DNA of 64,000 nt from CAYPZL01 sp964415045 (GCA_964415045.1 CAYPZL010000006.1:1-64000); one strand, 5' to 3'. Counted from the first letter of the stretch, positions 26,280 to 34,492 are shown. Numbers and translations: made by a program. The notes: generated from the sequence alone by a model not told the origin.

Positions 26280-27098
26280 ATGATGAAGAGATTATTGTTT
26301 ATAGCGTTAGTGTGTGCCTTAGGCGCCTCTACCGCGCTGGCCACCCCGACGTTTGGCGACGGCGGCGTGGGCCTTCAGGGTGTACTGGATGGCATTACCT
26401 CTGGGGGGGTGAGCAGTGTTAATGTGCTCACGGACGCGCTTTCCGACACGGCCGACTCATACTGGAAGACGCAAGCATCGGGTACGGCCGCGACGACGCT
26501 TATCGTTGAAATCGCACAGTGGGCCGGATCGAATTCTTTTGGAATCTACGATGCGGCGAATCCGGGGAATGCTGTCACCATATTCACGGGTGCAGCAGCT
26601 CCGCCGGGCGCGACGGCTTCAGTGAGTATTCTGGCCGGTGGGGGCGTCCTGCTTAACAGTGCTCCCACAGGCGTGACTTTTGCCGGCAACAACTTTGGGT
26701 TCTTCCTGGATTCGACCGCACCTCATTTTGACAACGCTGGCAACCAGTGGTTCGGCGGTCTCTGGTACAGCGACACGAGCCTGAACACTGACGGTGCTGA
26801 TCACATGGGTGCCTATCAGGGCAAGGGTGATACGGTGACGTTGCCCGGCTTTAACCCCGGCACATGGACGGCGAACCACTACGTTCTCGCCTTCGAGGAT
26901 CTCGACGTTCAACACTGGGGCAATGGGAATGGCATCAATGACGGTCACCCCGAGTGGAGTGATGTCGAGCCGGATTACACCGACTTCGTCGTCATGGTGG
27001 AATCCGTGGAACCGGTTCCCGCCCCGGGCGCCATTCTGCTGGGCTGCATCGGGACCGGTCTGGTTGGCTGGCTGCGCAGCCGTCGTTCGTTTGTGTAA
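26280..27098 (+). CDS. PEP-CTERM surface protein 1, unknown ectodomain
   Basis: 272 residues from the ATG at 26280, chosen because AAGGAG lies just before it and a signal peptide (MMKRLLFIALVCALGASTALA) follows at once; the frame is open ten codons further upstream. The ectodomain is rich in G, T, D and aromatic residues and resembles no family I recognise. The C terminus, from about residue 246, is PAPGAILLGCIGTGLVGW then RSRR: the recognition motif, membrane helix and basic end of a PEP-CTERM anchor, normally cut and attached by an exosortase. No exosortase gene is in the window. First of four such genes; its 3' flank is shared with gene 2. Confidence 0.88.
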   Translation: MMKRLLFIALVCALGASTALATPTFGDGGVGLQGVLDGITSGGVSSVNVLTDALSDTADSYWKTQASGTAATTLIVEIAQWAGSNSFGIYDAANPGNAVTIFTGAAAPPGATASVSILAGGGVLLNSAPTGVTFAGNNFGFFLDSTAPHFDNAGNQWFGGLWYSDTSLNTDGADHMGAYQGKGDTVTLPGFNPGTWTANHYVLAFEDLDVQHWGNGNGINDGHPEWSDVEPDYTDFVVMVESVEPVPAPGAILLGCIGTGLVGWLRSRRSFV

Positions 27099-27111
27099 GG
27101 CTTGGCTGCAC

Positions 27112-27208
27112 GTGGTTTTGAAGACGGTAGCAATACGGTGAATAAGGGCCGGGCGATGCCTGGCGGAATGTGGCTTTCCGGCCCTTTTTCGCTCTTTCCT
27201 GATTTCGG
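27112..27208 (+). repeat. 97-bp intergenic repeat, copy 1 (contains terminator)
   Basis: This stretch, starting GTGGTTTTGAAGACGGTAGC, is the same length as 28081-28177 and differs by about three bases, all in one small patch. Weaker similarity continues for about 60 bases to a GAGCCAGTGAAC word at 27250. It begins 13 bases after the stop of PEP-CTERM gene 1. Confidence 0.95.
27144..27189 (+). terminator. Rho-independent terminator after PEP-CTERM gene 1
   Basis: AAGGGCCGG pairs with CCGGCCCTT and is followed by T residues; an inner loop of about 25 bases includes a weaker GCC/GGC pairing. The identical structure recurs after gene 2. Confidence 0.85.
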
Positions 27209-27361
27209 CCGTCTGGGTACGTAACACCGGCGGTCGAGTCAGGCAAACCGAGCCAGTGAACAGACAACAACGGTGACTTTCGTATCGGGCAGTGGTCATT
27301 TCAATGACTTGAAAGAGGGAGCCAGCTGCGAAGGCCGGCCCCACGGAAGGAGGATCACAAG

Positions 27362-28066
27362 ATGAAAAATATGCTAACGATTTGCGCGATTGCGTTGGTA
27401 GTGTTCGGTGCCACAGCTCAGGCGGCCAACACCGAACTGGTTTTGGTCATCGATAGCTCGGGCAGCATTTCGGATGCCGAATGGTCTCTGATGGTGAATG
27501 GCTACCACGGTGCACTGACGGATTCTACTGTTCTCCCGACAGACGGCACCGTAAGCCTTGGCGTTGTGCGGTTTGGAACTACTCCGAGCACGATACTTGG
27601 CATGACGCTAATTAACTCTGCTGCCGACGCCCTAAACGTGGCCAATACTATCACCGGGATGACTCACGTGAAAAGCGGCAGCACCAACATCAGTGCAGCC
27701 ATCACGCACGCAGAAACTGTGCTCACTGATGGCTTTGCAGGCAAGCAGATTATTGATGTAACGACGGACGGACTTCACAACCATGGCGCACCATATCCGC
27801 TTACTGCCGCGACGGCTGCCGTTGACAGTGGCACTGCCGATGCGGTCAACGTCCTTGGGGTAGGCGCGGGAGCACAGATAAACTTCCACTATCCGAATCC
27901 CGGCTCCTTTGGCATGCTTGTTGACAGCTACGACGATTTTGGCGACGCCATCAAGGAGAAGATCAAGACGGAAACTCAGCCGATACCAGCCCCCGGCGCT
28001 GTCTTGCTGGGCAGTCTGGGCGCGGGCCTGGTTGGCTGGATGCGTAGAAGGCGATCGTTGGTGTGA
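27362..28066 (+). CDS. PEP-CTERM protein 2 with von Willebrand A (DUF1194-like) domain
   Basis: 234 residues with GGAAGGAGG before the ATG. Signal peptide 1-21. Residues 24-195 are a vWA fold like DUF1194: LVLVIDSSGSIS places the metal-site residues D31, S33 and S35, SGSTNISAAI supplies the threonine, and IIDVTTDGLHN the later aspartate. DUF1194 proteins are extracellular and of unknown ligand. The end is PAPGAVLLGSLGAGLVGWM followed by RRRR, the PEP-CTERM anchor. The protein probably presents an adhesive, metal-dependent domain at the cell surface. Confidence 0.92.
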   Translation: MKNMLTICAIALVVFGATAQAANTELVLVIDSSGSISDAEWSLMVNGYHGALTDSTVLPTDGTVSLGVVRFGTTPSTILGMTLINSAADALNVANTITGMTHVKSGSTNISAAITHAETVLTDGFAGKQIIDVTTDGLHNHGAPYPLTAATAAVDSGTADAVNVLGVGAGAQINFHYPNPGSFGMLVDSYDDFGDAIKEKIKTETQPIPAPGAVLLGSLGAGLVGWMRRRRSLV

Positions 28067-28080
28067 GCGGTGGGCCTGCA

Positions 28081-28177
28081 GTGGTTTTGAAGACGGTAGC
28101 GCTATGGTGAATAAGGGCCGGGCGATGCCTGGCGGAATGTGGCTTTCCGGCCCTTTTTCGCTCTTTCCTGATTTCGG
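28081..28177 (+). repeat. 97-bp intergenic repeat, copy 2 (contains terminator)
   Basis: Almost identical to 27112-27208 (about 94 of 97 positions). It begins 14 bases after the stop of PEP-CTERM gene 2, the same relative place as copy 1 behind gene 1. The following 50 bases are more diverged but again lead to GAGCCAGTGGAC (28219-28230). Confidence 0.95.
28113..28158 (+). terminator. Rho-independent terminator after PEP-CTERM gene 2
   Basis: Same stem (AAGGGCCGG with CCGGCCCTT) and five T as the terminator after gene 1. The intergenic region to gene 3 (430 bases) also holds a second hairpin, ACGGGCCAG (28339-28347) with CTGGCCCGT (28368-28376). Confidence 0.85.
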
Positions 28178-28298
28178 TCATCTGGTTACATGACATCGAC
28201 GGCCAAATCAGGCGAGCTGAGCCAGTGGACAGGCAACATCCTTCGGTCAGGCACGTCGCCGCAGGATCATCGCATAACGAGCTGAGAATTGTCGTGGT

Positions 28299-28410
28299 GA
28301 TGCGGCGTCCTCAGGATGTCGCATTTGTGTGAACCGATACGGGCCAGGGCCGGCCGGCGAGGTGGCGCTGGCCCGTTCGTTTGATGCGACCGGAAGGTCG
28401 CGCAAGGCAG
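28299..28410 (+). repeat. Second intergenic repeat, copy 1 (before PEP-CTERM gene 3)
   Basis: Begins GATGCGGCGTC and ends GCAAGGCAG, with GTGGCGCTGGCCC inside. A copy of nearly equal length but lower similarity is at 29228-29337 behind gene 3. Both precede the next PEP-CTERM gene. Confidence 0.65.
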
Positions 28411-28496
28411 GTGGGGAAGAAGTCATAGCGTAGGTGCGAGCAGAGGATGTGCCGGCTTCAGGCTGCCCGCGTCGCACTGCGAAAAGGTGGAGGTAT

Positions 28497-29261
28497 ATGA
28501 AAAGGAGCCTGAGACAAATAGTGACTGTTACGTTACTCGTGGTGGGGGCCTGTCTGGGCCCGCCGCTATGGGCCAACGTCACGTACGATTTCAAGGGCAT
28601 AACCGCCAACGATCCCAGTGGTCAGGCAGTAGCGGTGGGCGAAAGCGCGTTCTACGTCACGGTCAGTGACCCCGGGGTGACCGAGCGGGTGCTCTTTACA
28701 TTCGGCGTTCGCACGGGGACCCCCTACATACTGCCCGACGGTACCGAAGATTATTCGTATCTGATCGACGGTGTCTACTTCTACGACGGCGCCCTTCTCA
28801 ATGAGGGAATCGTGGACTTTATCGACGCCGATGACGGTGTGGGTGGCGATCCCGGCGTTGACTTCGAAAAACCCGCCACGCCGGACCATTTGCCGGGGTA
28901 CTCACCAGGGCCTCTGTTGAGCGTTATTGCCGATGCCGACGGTGATCCGCCCGTGGGCGGAGTAAAGGGAAACGGCGTTAACGTGGGTGAAACACTCGGC
29001 GTGTTGTTTGCGCTTGATCCTGGCAAGACGTATGCCGACGTGATCACCGGGATGAACGCCGGAACGATCGTCGTAGGCATACACACCCAGGGGTTCGGTG
29101 AGTACAGCGAGAGCTTCATCCACGTCCCGGCGCCCGGCGCTTTGCTTCTCGGGAGCCTGGGGCTGGGTTTGGTCGGCCAGGCCCGTAGACGGAGAATCCT
29201 TTCAGAGCCGCGCCAGAAAGACGTCGCGATGCGGCGTCATCGCGGTGTTACCGTTGTTTGA
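28497..29261 (+). CDS. PEP-CTERM protein 3 with unusual C-terminal extension
   Basis: 254 residues from the ATG at 28497, behind GGTGGAGG. Signal peptide 1-26. The ectodomain (27-208) is beta-rich with acidic loops (FIDADDGVGGDPGVDF) and is not recognised. The anchor, VPAPGALLLGSLGLGLVGQ then RRRR, lies at about 210-233, with Q where the other three copies have W. Instead of stopping within a few codons of the basic cluster, the frame runs 21 more residues. The last part of this tail is encoded by the second intergenic repeat (29228 onward), suggesting loss of the original stop. Confidence 0.87.
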   Translation: MKRSLRQIVTVTLLVVGACLGPPLWANVTYDFKGITANDPSGQAVAVGESAFYVTVSDPGVTERVLFTFGVRTGTPYILPDGTEDYSYLIDGVYFYDGALLNEGIVDFIDADDGVGGDPGVDFEKPATPDHLPGYSPGPLLSVIADADGDPPVGGVKGNGVNVGETLGVLFALDPGKTYADVITGMNAGTIVVGIHTQGFGEYSESFIHVPAPGALLLGSLGLGLVGQARRRRILSEPRQKDVAMRRHRGVTVV

Positions 29262-29337
29262 ATGGACCTGGACCAGGGGCGGTCAATAAGGCGGCGCTGG
29301 CCCTCTCACTTGACGTGCTGGCGGTTGTGGAAGGCAG
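29228..29337 (+). repeat. Second intergenic repeat, copy 2 (overlaps end of PEP-CTERM gene 3)
   Basis: Starts GATGCGGCGTC, carries GCGGCGCTGGCCC, ends GGAAGGCAG. The first 34 bases are translated as the tail of gene 3. The rest of the 353-base gap to gene 4 contains GAGCCAGTGAAC at 29400 and the leader element at 29418-29450. Confidence 0.6.
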
Positions 29338-29417
29338 ATGAAAAGACCGCAAATGTGACGACACACGCGGTACGGTGTGAGTGTGTGATAGAGCAACCCG
29401 AGCCAGTGAACGGGACG

Positions 29418-29450
29418 AAAGGGGAACTGCCAATGATGTAGACCGGTCCC
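29418..29450 (+). promoter_or_regulatory. Conserved leader element with a two-codon open frame
   Basis: AAAGGGGAACTGCCAATGAT then GTAGACCGGTCCC. The related copy at 26000-26031 matches about 26 of 32 positions. Each copy reads as a Shine-Dalgarno-like run, then ATG, one codon, and TAG (ATG at 29433; ATG at 26015 in the other). Both are followed by a G/C-rich stretch and another AGTGAT word. Confidence 0.4.
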
Positions 29451-29614
29451 GGTGGGTGAGACAGTGATAGAACCGGGTGATTGCAGTACTTCACTCGGAG
29501 AGCGTGCTGGGCGTACGATTCCGTCTTGGCTTTTCGTGCGACGACTTCGTCATGGTGAGGTCGCAATGGGAAGGTGCGCGCCAGCGTTATGTATGAACGT
29601 TCAGGGGAGAAGTC

Positions 29615-30322
29615 ATGGGTAGACAATTTGCTTGCGCTTTGATCTTATGTGCCGTTCTGGCAGCGGCCAGTAACGGGAGTATGACATTGAAACTCTATGA
29701 TAGTTACGGCACGACCGGCGGTGGCGAGTTTCGCGCCATGCCGACGAATGCTTGGCCTTTCCAGCCTGCCAGCCTCGGGGAAGTGGCCGGCCAGTTGGAG
29801 GTCTTTTGCGTTGAGAAAAACGAGTACATTAGCTTCAACACCACGTACTATGCCACGGTAAACCCCTACGCCACCGGTGGCGGTGTAGGCGGCCAGGACC
29901 TGGATCTGGATGGAGATGCCGTCAAGGATGATGCCGACAGCCTTGATCCCAAGACGGCCTATCTCTACGATCAGTTCATCAGCGGGATTCTGACAGGCTA
30001 CGATTACGCCAACACAGGTGTTGGACGTGTCGCGTCGGCCAATGCCCTCCAGCACGTGATCTGGTTTATCGAGGACGAGGAAGGCAAAACGTGGACGGAC
30101 GGCGACAGTTCGTTGAGAGATACACTCTACCAGGATGCCGTAACCAACGCGGGCAGCGGCATCGGTGCGGTACGTATTCTGAATCTCTACGGAAACGCAA
30201 ATCTCACCGGAAACAAGCAGGATCAACTGGTGAAAATGATCCCGGCGCCCGGCGCTCTGCTGCTCGGCAGTTTGGGCCTGGGGCTGGTCGGCTGGTTCCG
30301 CAGTCGCGGGACCCTCGCGTGA
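29615..30322 (+). CDS. PEP-CTERM protein 4 with thioester-domain-like (TED) ectodomain
   Basis: 235 residues with AGGGGAGAAG before ATG. Signal peptide about 1-21. The ectodomain has the two landmarks of surface thioester domains: a cysteine in EVFCVEKNEYI (C65) and a glutamine in NALQHVIWFIEDE (Q146), which in the TED family join as an internal Cys-Gln thioester that can bind host or matrix amines covalently. The spacing and the QxxIW motif fit; the fold assignment is by eye. The end is IPAPGALLLGSLGLGLVGWF plus RSR, the PEP-CTERM anchor. It could be a covalent adhesin displayed by exosortase. Confidence 0.85.
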   Translation: MGRQFACALILCAVLAAASNGSMTLKLYDSYGTTGGGEFRAMPTNAWPFQPASLGEVAGQLEVFCVEKNEYISFNTTYYATVNPYATGGGVGGQDLDLDGDAVKDDADSLDPKTAYLYDQFISGILTGYDYANTGVGRVASANALQHVIWFIEDEEGKTWTDGDSSLRDTLYQDAVTNAGSGIGAVRILNLYGNANLTGNKQDQLVKMIPAPGALLLGSLGLGLVGWFRSRGTLA

Positions 30323-30364
30323 CGAAGCACGTGCAGTCAAAATGGCCAGTGTGTCAAGCCGAGA

Positions 30365-30389
30365 CGGAACGGCAAAACACGCCGTTCCG
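30365..30389. terminator. Hairpin between convergent genes
   Basis: CGGAACGGC and GCCGTTCCG form nine perfect pairs around AAAACAC. There is no T-run. It lies 43 bases after PEP-CTERM gene 4 and faces the leftward CPBP gene, so it may end transcription from either side. Confidence 0.5.
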
Positions 30390-30575
30390 CGCCCTGGCTC
30401 ACGGCGCGTTTGTCGGGTTCGTGTTCCTCTGATCGCGTTGAGGGCGAGATAGCAGATCGTGAAACAACCGGTATTGCCAAGTGAACGGCGTCTCTTCTGC
30501 TCTGAAGGGCTCCAGGTACACGTGCGGCTGCCACCGTCCCCCATTTTCCTTCCCGGGCTTGATCTGTCGGCGTCT

Positions 30576-31325
30576 CTACGCCAGGGTCAGCGCCATGATG
30601 CCGTAGGAGACGTTGGCCAGGCCGTGGAGCAGGATGGGCGCCAGGAGCGTACGCGTCCGGACGAAGAGCCAGGCGAAGAGAAGGCCCGGCGCGAACGTGA
30701 CCAGTGCTGTCGTCTGGCCACGGACGACGACATGGGCCAGTGCGAAACAGCCCGCCGAGGCCAGCATGCCGACGAATTCATGTCTGTGGGAAGGTCCCCA
30801 TCGGGCATTTCGCAGCAGGCGCATCACATTGGCCTGCACGTAGCCTCGAAAGAAAAGCTCTTCGGCGACGGCGACGTACAGGAATTGATAGAGCAGCCAT
30901 GTGACCCAGTTGTGCTGGGCGGCGATCACCGGTTTCAGCGGAATCGGCAGACGCATCGAGGTCATCCACCACAACACTAAAAAAATCGCCGGGAAGACGT
31001 AGATACACGCGTGGCATACCGTTCCCAGCGACAGCGGGAGATGTTGTCGGTCGAGACCGATGCGGGGAAACTCGTCTCTTCGCAGCCACGTGGGAACCAG
31101 TGCCGCACTGACCAGGAGGCTGGGAATGATGAACCAGCGATAGTCTGGACCGCTGGGCCTGTTCAAAAGTCCGAGAAGCGCGATGGTGCCGGCCGTTACC
31201 ATCATCGTCTCGATCGACAATCTCAGAGGGTGTTTCTCACGCCAGCCGAAGACGGACCCCGGCGGCCCAACGAAGGGCACCGCGGCGGAGGTATCGGGTT
31301 GAGCGTACGGATGCCACATGGACAC
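30576..31325 (-). CDS. CPBP family intramembrane metalloprotease
   Basis: 249 residues with about six hydrophobic segments. The three family motifs are intact: EELFFR (E155, E156, R160), FALAH (H198) and HGLAN (H234). These belong to the CAAX-prenyl-protease-2/bacteriocin-processing group, which cleaves within the inner membrane. Bacterial members mostly have unknown substrates. It is convergent with the PEP-CTERM array, and a link is only positional. Confidence 0.9.
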   Translation of the reverse strand: MSMWHPYAQPDTSAAVPFVGPPGSVFGWREKHPLRLSIETMMVTAGTIALLGLLNRPSGPDYRWFIIPSLLVSAALVPTWLRRDEFPRIGLDRQHLPLSLGTVCHACIYVFPAIFLVLWWMTSMRLPIPLKPVIAAQHNWVTWLLYQFLYVAVAEELFFRGYVQANVMRLLRNARWGPSHRHEFVGMLASAGCFALAHVVVRGQTTALVTFAPGLLFAWLFVRTRTLLAPILLHGLANVSYGIMALTLA

Positions 31326-32055
31326 GCTATCTCCCGACGATCCTTGCGTGTGAATGTTCCATGTGTCCTGGTCTGCCCGAAATGACCATTGCCGAAACTC
31401 CTGTCCTTAATTCTCCGGGTGATATGGCGTCCGTTCTGTCGCAACGGCCGGGCACGCAGGTACTGCCGCGCAGACCGCACGCCGCTGAAATCCGTTCTTT
31501 CTCCTGGAATCTCCTGCACCGATGGGAATCCTACCTCCATGTCCTCGTAAATCTTACAAACCGCCAAGCAAAAGGCAAGACCCTTCCGCCGGAAGTGGCG
31601 CAAAAAGGAGGCTTGGGCTACATGGGGGCTTCTGGCGAAGGCCTCTGGTCGGGCTTTTTCGGCCGTCGGCCCAATATCTCCGGCGACCCCGCTCGCTACG
31701 TAGCCCAGGTCCAGATCAGCTCCACCCTCGAACACTCGGCCCGATCCGCAGCCAGCGATCTCGTGGAGATTGTCGATAGGGCCATGCGTTGCCTGAGCGG
31801 GGTTTCGCGTGTTGCGCTTCTCGTCGGGGAGGGTCTATATAGATGAAGATGGCGGCTCTTCCGGCAAATGAAGAGTCCTGGGAGGCCGGGAAGGGGGATT
31901 CGGGGGCGTCGGATGGATGGGCGGAGGGAAATGTGGAAAGAAAGTTCGAGTTTTCGGACGGTCGTGCGTCTGTAGTACTGGTGGCCGTACAGGTGTGCGG
32001 CCGTAGTGTGGGTTTTCGGGCGGAAAAGCAGGGGTCTTTTTGAAAGGGACCGACA
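31326..32055. other. Intergenic region, no convincing gene
   Basis: About 730 bases between divergent genes. An open frame of 161 codons at 31361-31846 and others on the opposite strand have no ribosome site or family character. TTGCGC (31812) and TATATA (31836) with an 18-base spacer are a weak promoter candidate for the gene at 32056. Confidence 0.45.
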
Positions 32056-33885
32056 ATGAGACGGGCAGGGAATTCTGTGAGAACGGGCATCATCGTGGCG
32101 GCGTTTCTGGCGATGGCGACGGGCGCGTGGGCGGCCGATGCGGCTCGAAAGCGGGTCGACCGGGTGCTGAACCTGGTCCCGGCCGAGAGCCTCTTTTGCG
32201 TTCGCATCAACAATCTCGACGGCGCCCTGTCGCAGGCGACGGATTTCCTCACCGGCATCGCGCCCGACGGCTTCAACGCCGGGACCATGGTGACGGCCAA
32301 GCTCGGCTCCATGGTGGGCCAGGACCGCATGGAGCAGGTCCGCCGGCGGGGCAACTTCACGATGTTCGGCGTCATGCTGCCGGACGGCGAGGGCAACCAG
32401 GGTCCCTTTGCGAATCTTTTCACGGGAATGCTGGTGCCGGTGAAGGACTACGACGCGTTCGTGGGCGGTGACGCCCCGGCCGGACGCGGCGTGGCCGCCA
32501 TCAGCGTTGACGGCCAGCCCCGGGCGATTGCGATGCAACTCGGACGCTACGCGCTGCTCAGTCAGCCGGGCGCCGAGGACAAGCTCAAGCGAGCCCGGCG
32601 CATGCTCCAGGGCGGGAAGGCGAGCCTGGGCTCGGCCTTGAAGCCGGCGGATAAGAAGCTCGCCGCCACCTCACCCATCTGGCTCTACGCGAACGTCGAG
32701 AAGGCTTCGGCGATTGTCAAGCCGATGGTGTTCGGCAAGCTCGAACAGATCAAGGCCGAGCTGAAGAAGGCCTCGGAGAAGGAAGACATGCCGATTGTCA
32801 ATCCGGAAGGGATCATTCGCTTCTATGCGGCCCTGCTGGATATGATTACGAGCGAGACGGCCTGGGTCGCGGTGGGACTGGCGCCGTCGTCGCAGGCGTG
32901 CCACGCGACGTTTACGATGAAGGTGGTGCCCGGGACGAAGCTGGCCGGGACCATGGGCGCGGTGCCGCACGCCAGCGCGTACAAGCGGGCACTGGGCAAT
33001 CTGCACGACGACGCGGTCATCAACCTGGCCGCGGCGATGGACGCCGAAGCCTGGGAGAAGAGCTATCACGTCTTCATCGACCTGATGCCGAAGATGGTCG
33101 AGACAGAGGTCACGCAAGCCGAACTGGACGATCTGCGCAAGCTGGTGAGCAAGTTGTTCGGGGCGATGGGCGAGTCGCTGAGTTTCTCCTTCATCCCGGC
33201 AGGCAAAGGGCCCGGCATGTTCTCGATGCAGTACGTGTTCGAAGTCGAGGACGGAGCAGCCATGGAAGAGGCGATCCGGGAAGGCCTGAAGGTGACGAAC
33301 TCGAAGATATACCGGGAGTTCATGGGCAACTTTGGTATGCAGGTCCGCGCCGAGATCAAGTCCGAGACGACGACGTATCGAGGCGTTCGCATCAACTCGG
33401 CGAGGCTGGCGTTCGAGACCGAAGACGAAGATTCGCCGCCGGCCCAGATGCTCCAGGCCATGTGGGGCGACGGCTTCGACTATCGCTGGGGCGTCACCGA
33501 CGGGCACTGCGTCTACGTGATCGGCAAAGACGCCGACAAGTACACGCGCAAACTGATCGACCAGGTCAAGGCCGGCGGCGCCAAGGGCGTCTGCTCGGAG
33601 ATGAAGGCGGCGCTGGCGTCGATTCCGAACAGCGACAAGGCCGACGCGGTCGGGACGTTCAACTACGTCCGCATGCTCAACGCGACGCTCAGTGCCATGC
33701 CGCTGCCCGATGGCAAGAAGCTGGCTCCGCTCAACGCGCCTACCGAAGGCAACGTGGCGTTCGCGGCCTTCAGCCAAGACGACGGATTTACGATCGATCT
33801 CATCATGCCGCGCAAGCACCTCATGGAGATCAAGTCCGCGCTGGAGAGCTTCGGCAAGCAGGTAGAACAAATGGAGAAGCAGTAG
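32056..33885 (+). CDS. Exported protein of unknown function (DUF3352-like)
   Basis: 609 residues, AAAGGG before the ATG, signal peptide about 1-26. Mature sequence begins with VLNLVPAESLFCVRINNLDG, a pattern typical of the DUF3352-type exported proteins of planctomycetes in which a protein 'value' domain is repeated. The rest is alpha/beta with several charged helices (residues about 220-245, 320-375) and a C-terminal amphipathic helix rich in E and K. No catalytic motif is apparent. It appears to be a single-gene unit; its function is unknown. Confidence 0.8.
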   Translation: MRRAGNSVRTGIIVAAFLAMATGAWAADAARKRVDRVLNLVPAESLFCVRINNLDGALSQATDFLTGIAPDGFNAGTMVTAKLGSMVGQDRMEQVRRRGNFTMFGVMLPDGEGNQGPFANLFTGMLVPVKDYDAFVGGDAPAGRGVAAISVDGQPRAIAMQLGRYALLSQPGAEDKLKRARRMLQGGKASLGSALKPADKKLAATSPIWLYANVEKASAIVKPMVFGKLEQIKAELKKASEKEDMPIVNPEGIIRFYAALLDMITSETAWVAVGLAPSSQACHATFTMKVVPGTKLAGTMGAVPHASAYKRALGNLHDDAVINLAAAMDAEAWEKSYHVFIDLMPKMVETEVTQAELDDLRKLVSKLFGAMGESLSFSFIPAGKGPGMFSMQYVFEVEDGAAMEEAIREGLKVTNSKIYREFMGNFGMQVRAEIKSETTTYRGVRINSARLAFETEDEDSPPAQMLQAMWGDGFDYRWGVTDGHCVYVIGKDADKYTRKLIDQVKAGGAKGVCSEMKAALASIPNSDKADAVGTFNYVRMLNATLSAMPLPDGKKLAPLNAPTEGNVAFAAFSQDDGFTIDLIMPRKHLMEIKSALESFGKQVEQMEKQ

Positions 33886-33942
33886 ACGAAAGTGCGGGGT
33901 CCTCTCGGTCGGACCGGGAGGAATTCCCGCTGGCTGGGACAT

Positions 33943-34044
33943 TGTCATCCTGAGCCGCAGGCGAAGGATCCGGCCCGAGAATGATGAGTTTCTTTTGTAC
34001 GCGGGCTGGATCCTTCACTGCGCTGCGCTTCGTTCAGGATGACA
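33943..34044. mobile_element. Short inverted-repeat element (MITE/REP-like)
   Basis: TGTCATCCTGA (33943-33953) and TCAGGATGACA (34034-34044) are perfect terminal inverted repeats. Inside them GAAGGATCC (33963-33971) and GGATCCTTC (34008-34016) pair again. The whole 102 bases can fold into one long hairpin and carry no gene. Elements with the same TGTCATCCTGA...GAAGGATC ends are common in environmental genomes of several phyla. It lies next to the decayed NUDIX gene. Confidence 0.75.
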
Positions 34045-34073
34045 CGTTTCGCATGAACGAATCCGAATTCGCG

Positions 34074-34313
34074 TCAGTCGGAGCGGGGCGGCCATTCCAT
34101 CGTGAACGTGTTGCTCCGGATCGCGGCGGGATCGCAGTCGCCCGCGACGGCCCAGGCGTGAACGATCTTGCCGCCGGCCTGCCGGATCGGTTCGAGCGGA
34201 GTAAACGTCCCGGCGACGTCCTGGCCCAGAAGGGGCCGCCCGGATGGACGAGGAAGACCTCGACGCAGCCGCGCGTGCGATACATCAGCAATCCGTCGCT
34301 CTGTTTTGGCCAT
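34074..34313 (-). pseudogene. NUDIX hydrolase remnant with internal deletion and frameshifts
   Basis: From an ATG at 34313 with an intact AAGGAG site, frame 1 gives MAKTE; a shift to frame 2 gives GLLMYRTRGCVEVFLVHPGG then PFW, the start of a small NUDIX protein; a shift back to frame 1 gives GTFTPLEPIRQAGGKIVHAW then AVAGDCDPAAIRSNTFTMEW and PPRSD. These two halves normally flank about 40 residues that contain the NUDIX box, which is missing. The normal C-terminal 30-40 residues are also missing, and the inverted-repeat element begins about 30 bases beyond the stop. The gene cannot make an active enzyme. Confidence 0.85.
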
Positions 34314-34492
34314 CGGCAGTTGCTCCTTCGGCTGCGCCAGGATAACGGATGGAGCGGCCGGATGGCAAGGAGACCCGCGCGATGACGGGACTGGCCTGCG
34401 AACGCGATGGATGGTATAAGACAGGTGCGTCGTCGGTGTAGCCCGGACGGAAGGGCCCGAGACGCGATCCGTTGTTTTATGTTCGTGAGCCC

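Noticed and set aside
27250..27312. A third SD-ATG-codon-stop element before PEP-CTERM gene 2 (ATGACTTGA at 27304)
   Set aside because: Lacks the purine-rich ribosome site and the flanking sequence shared by the copies at 26000 and 29418; may be chance.
31361..31846. 161-codon open frame in the 730-base gap
   Set aside because: No ribosome site, no family features, composition similar to the other frames there.
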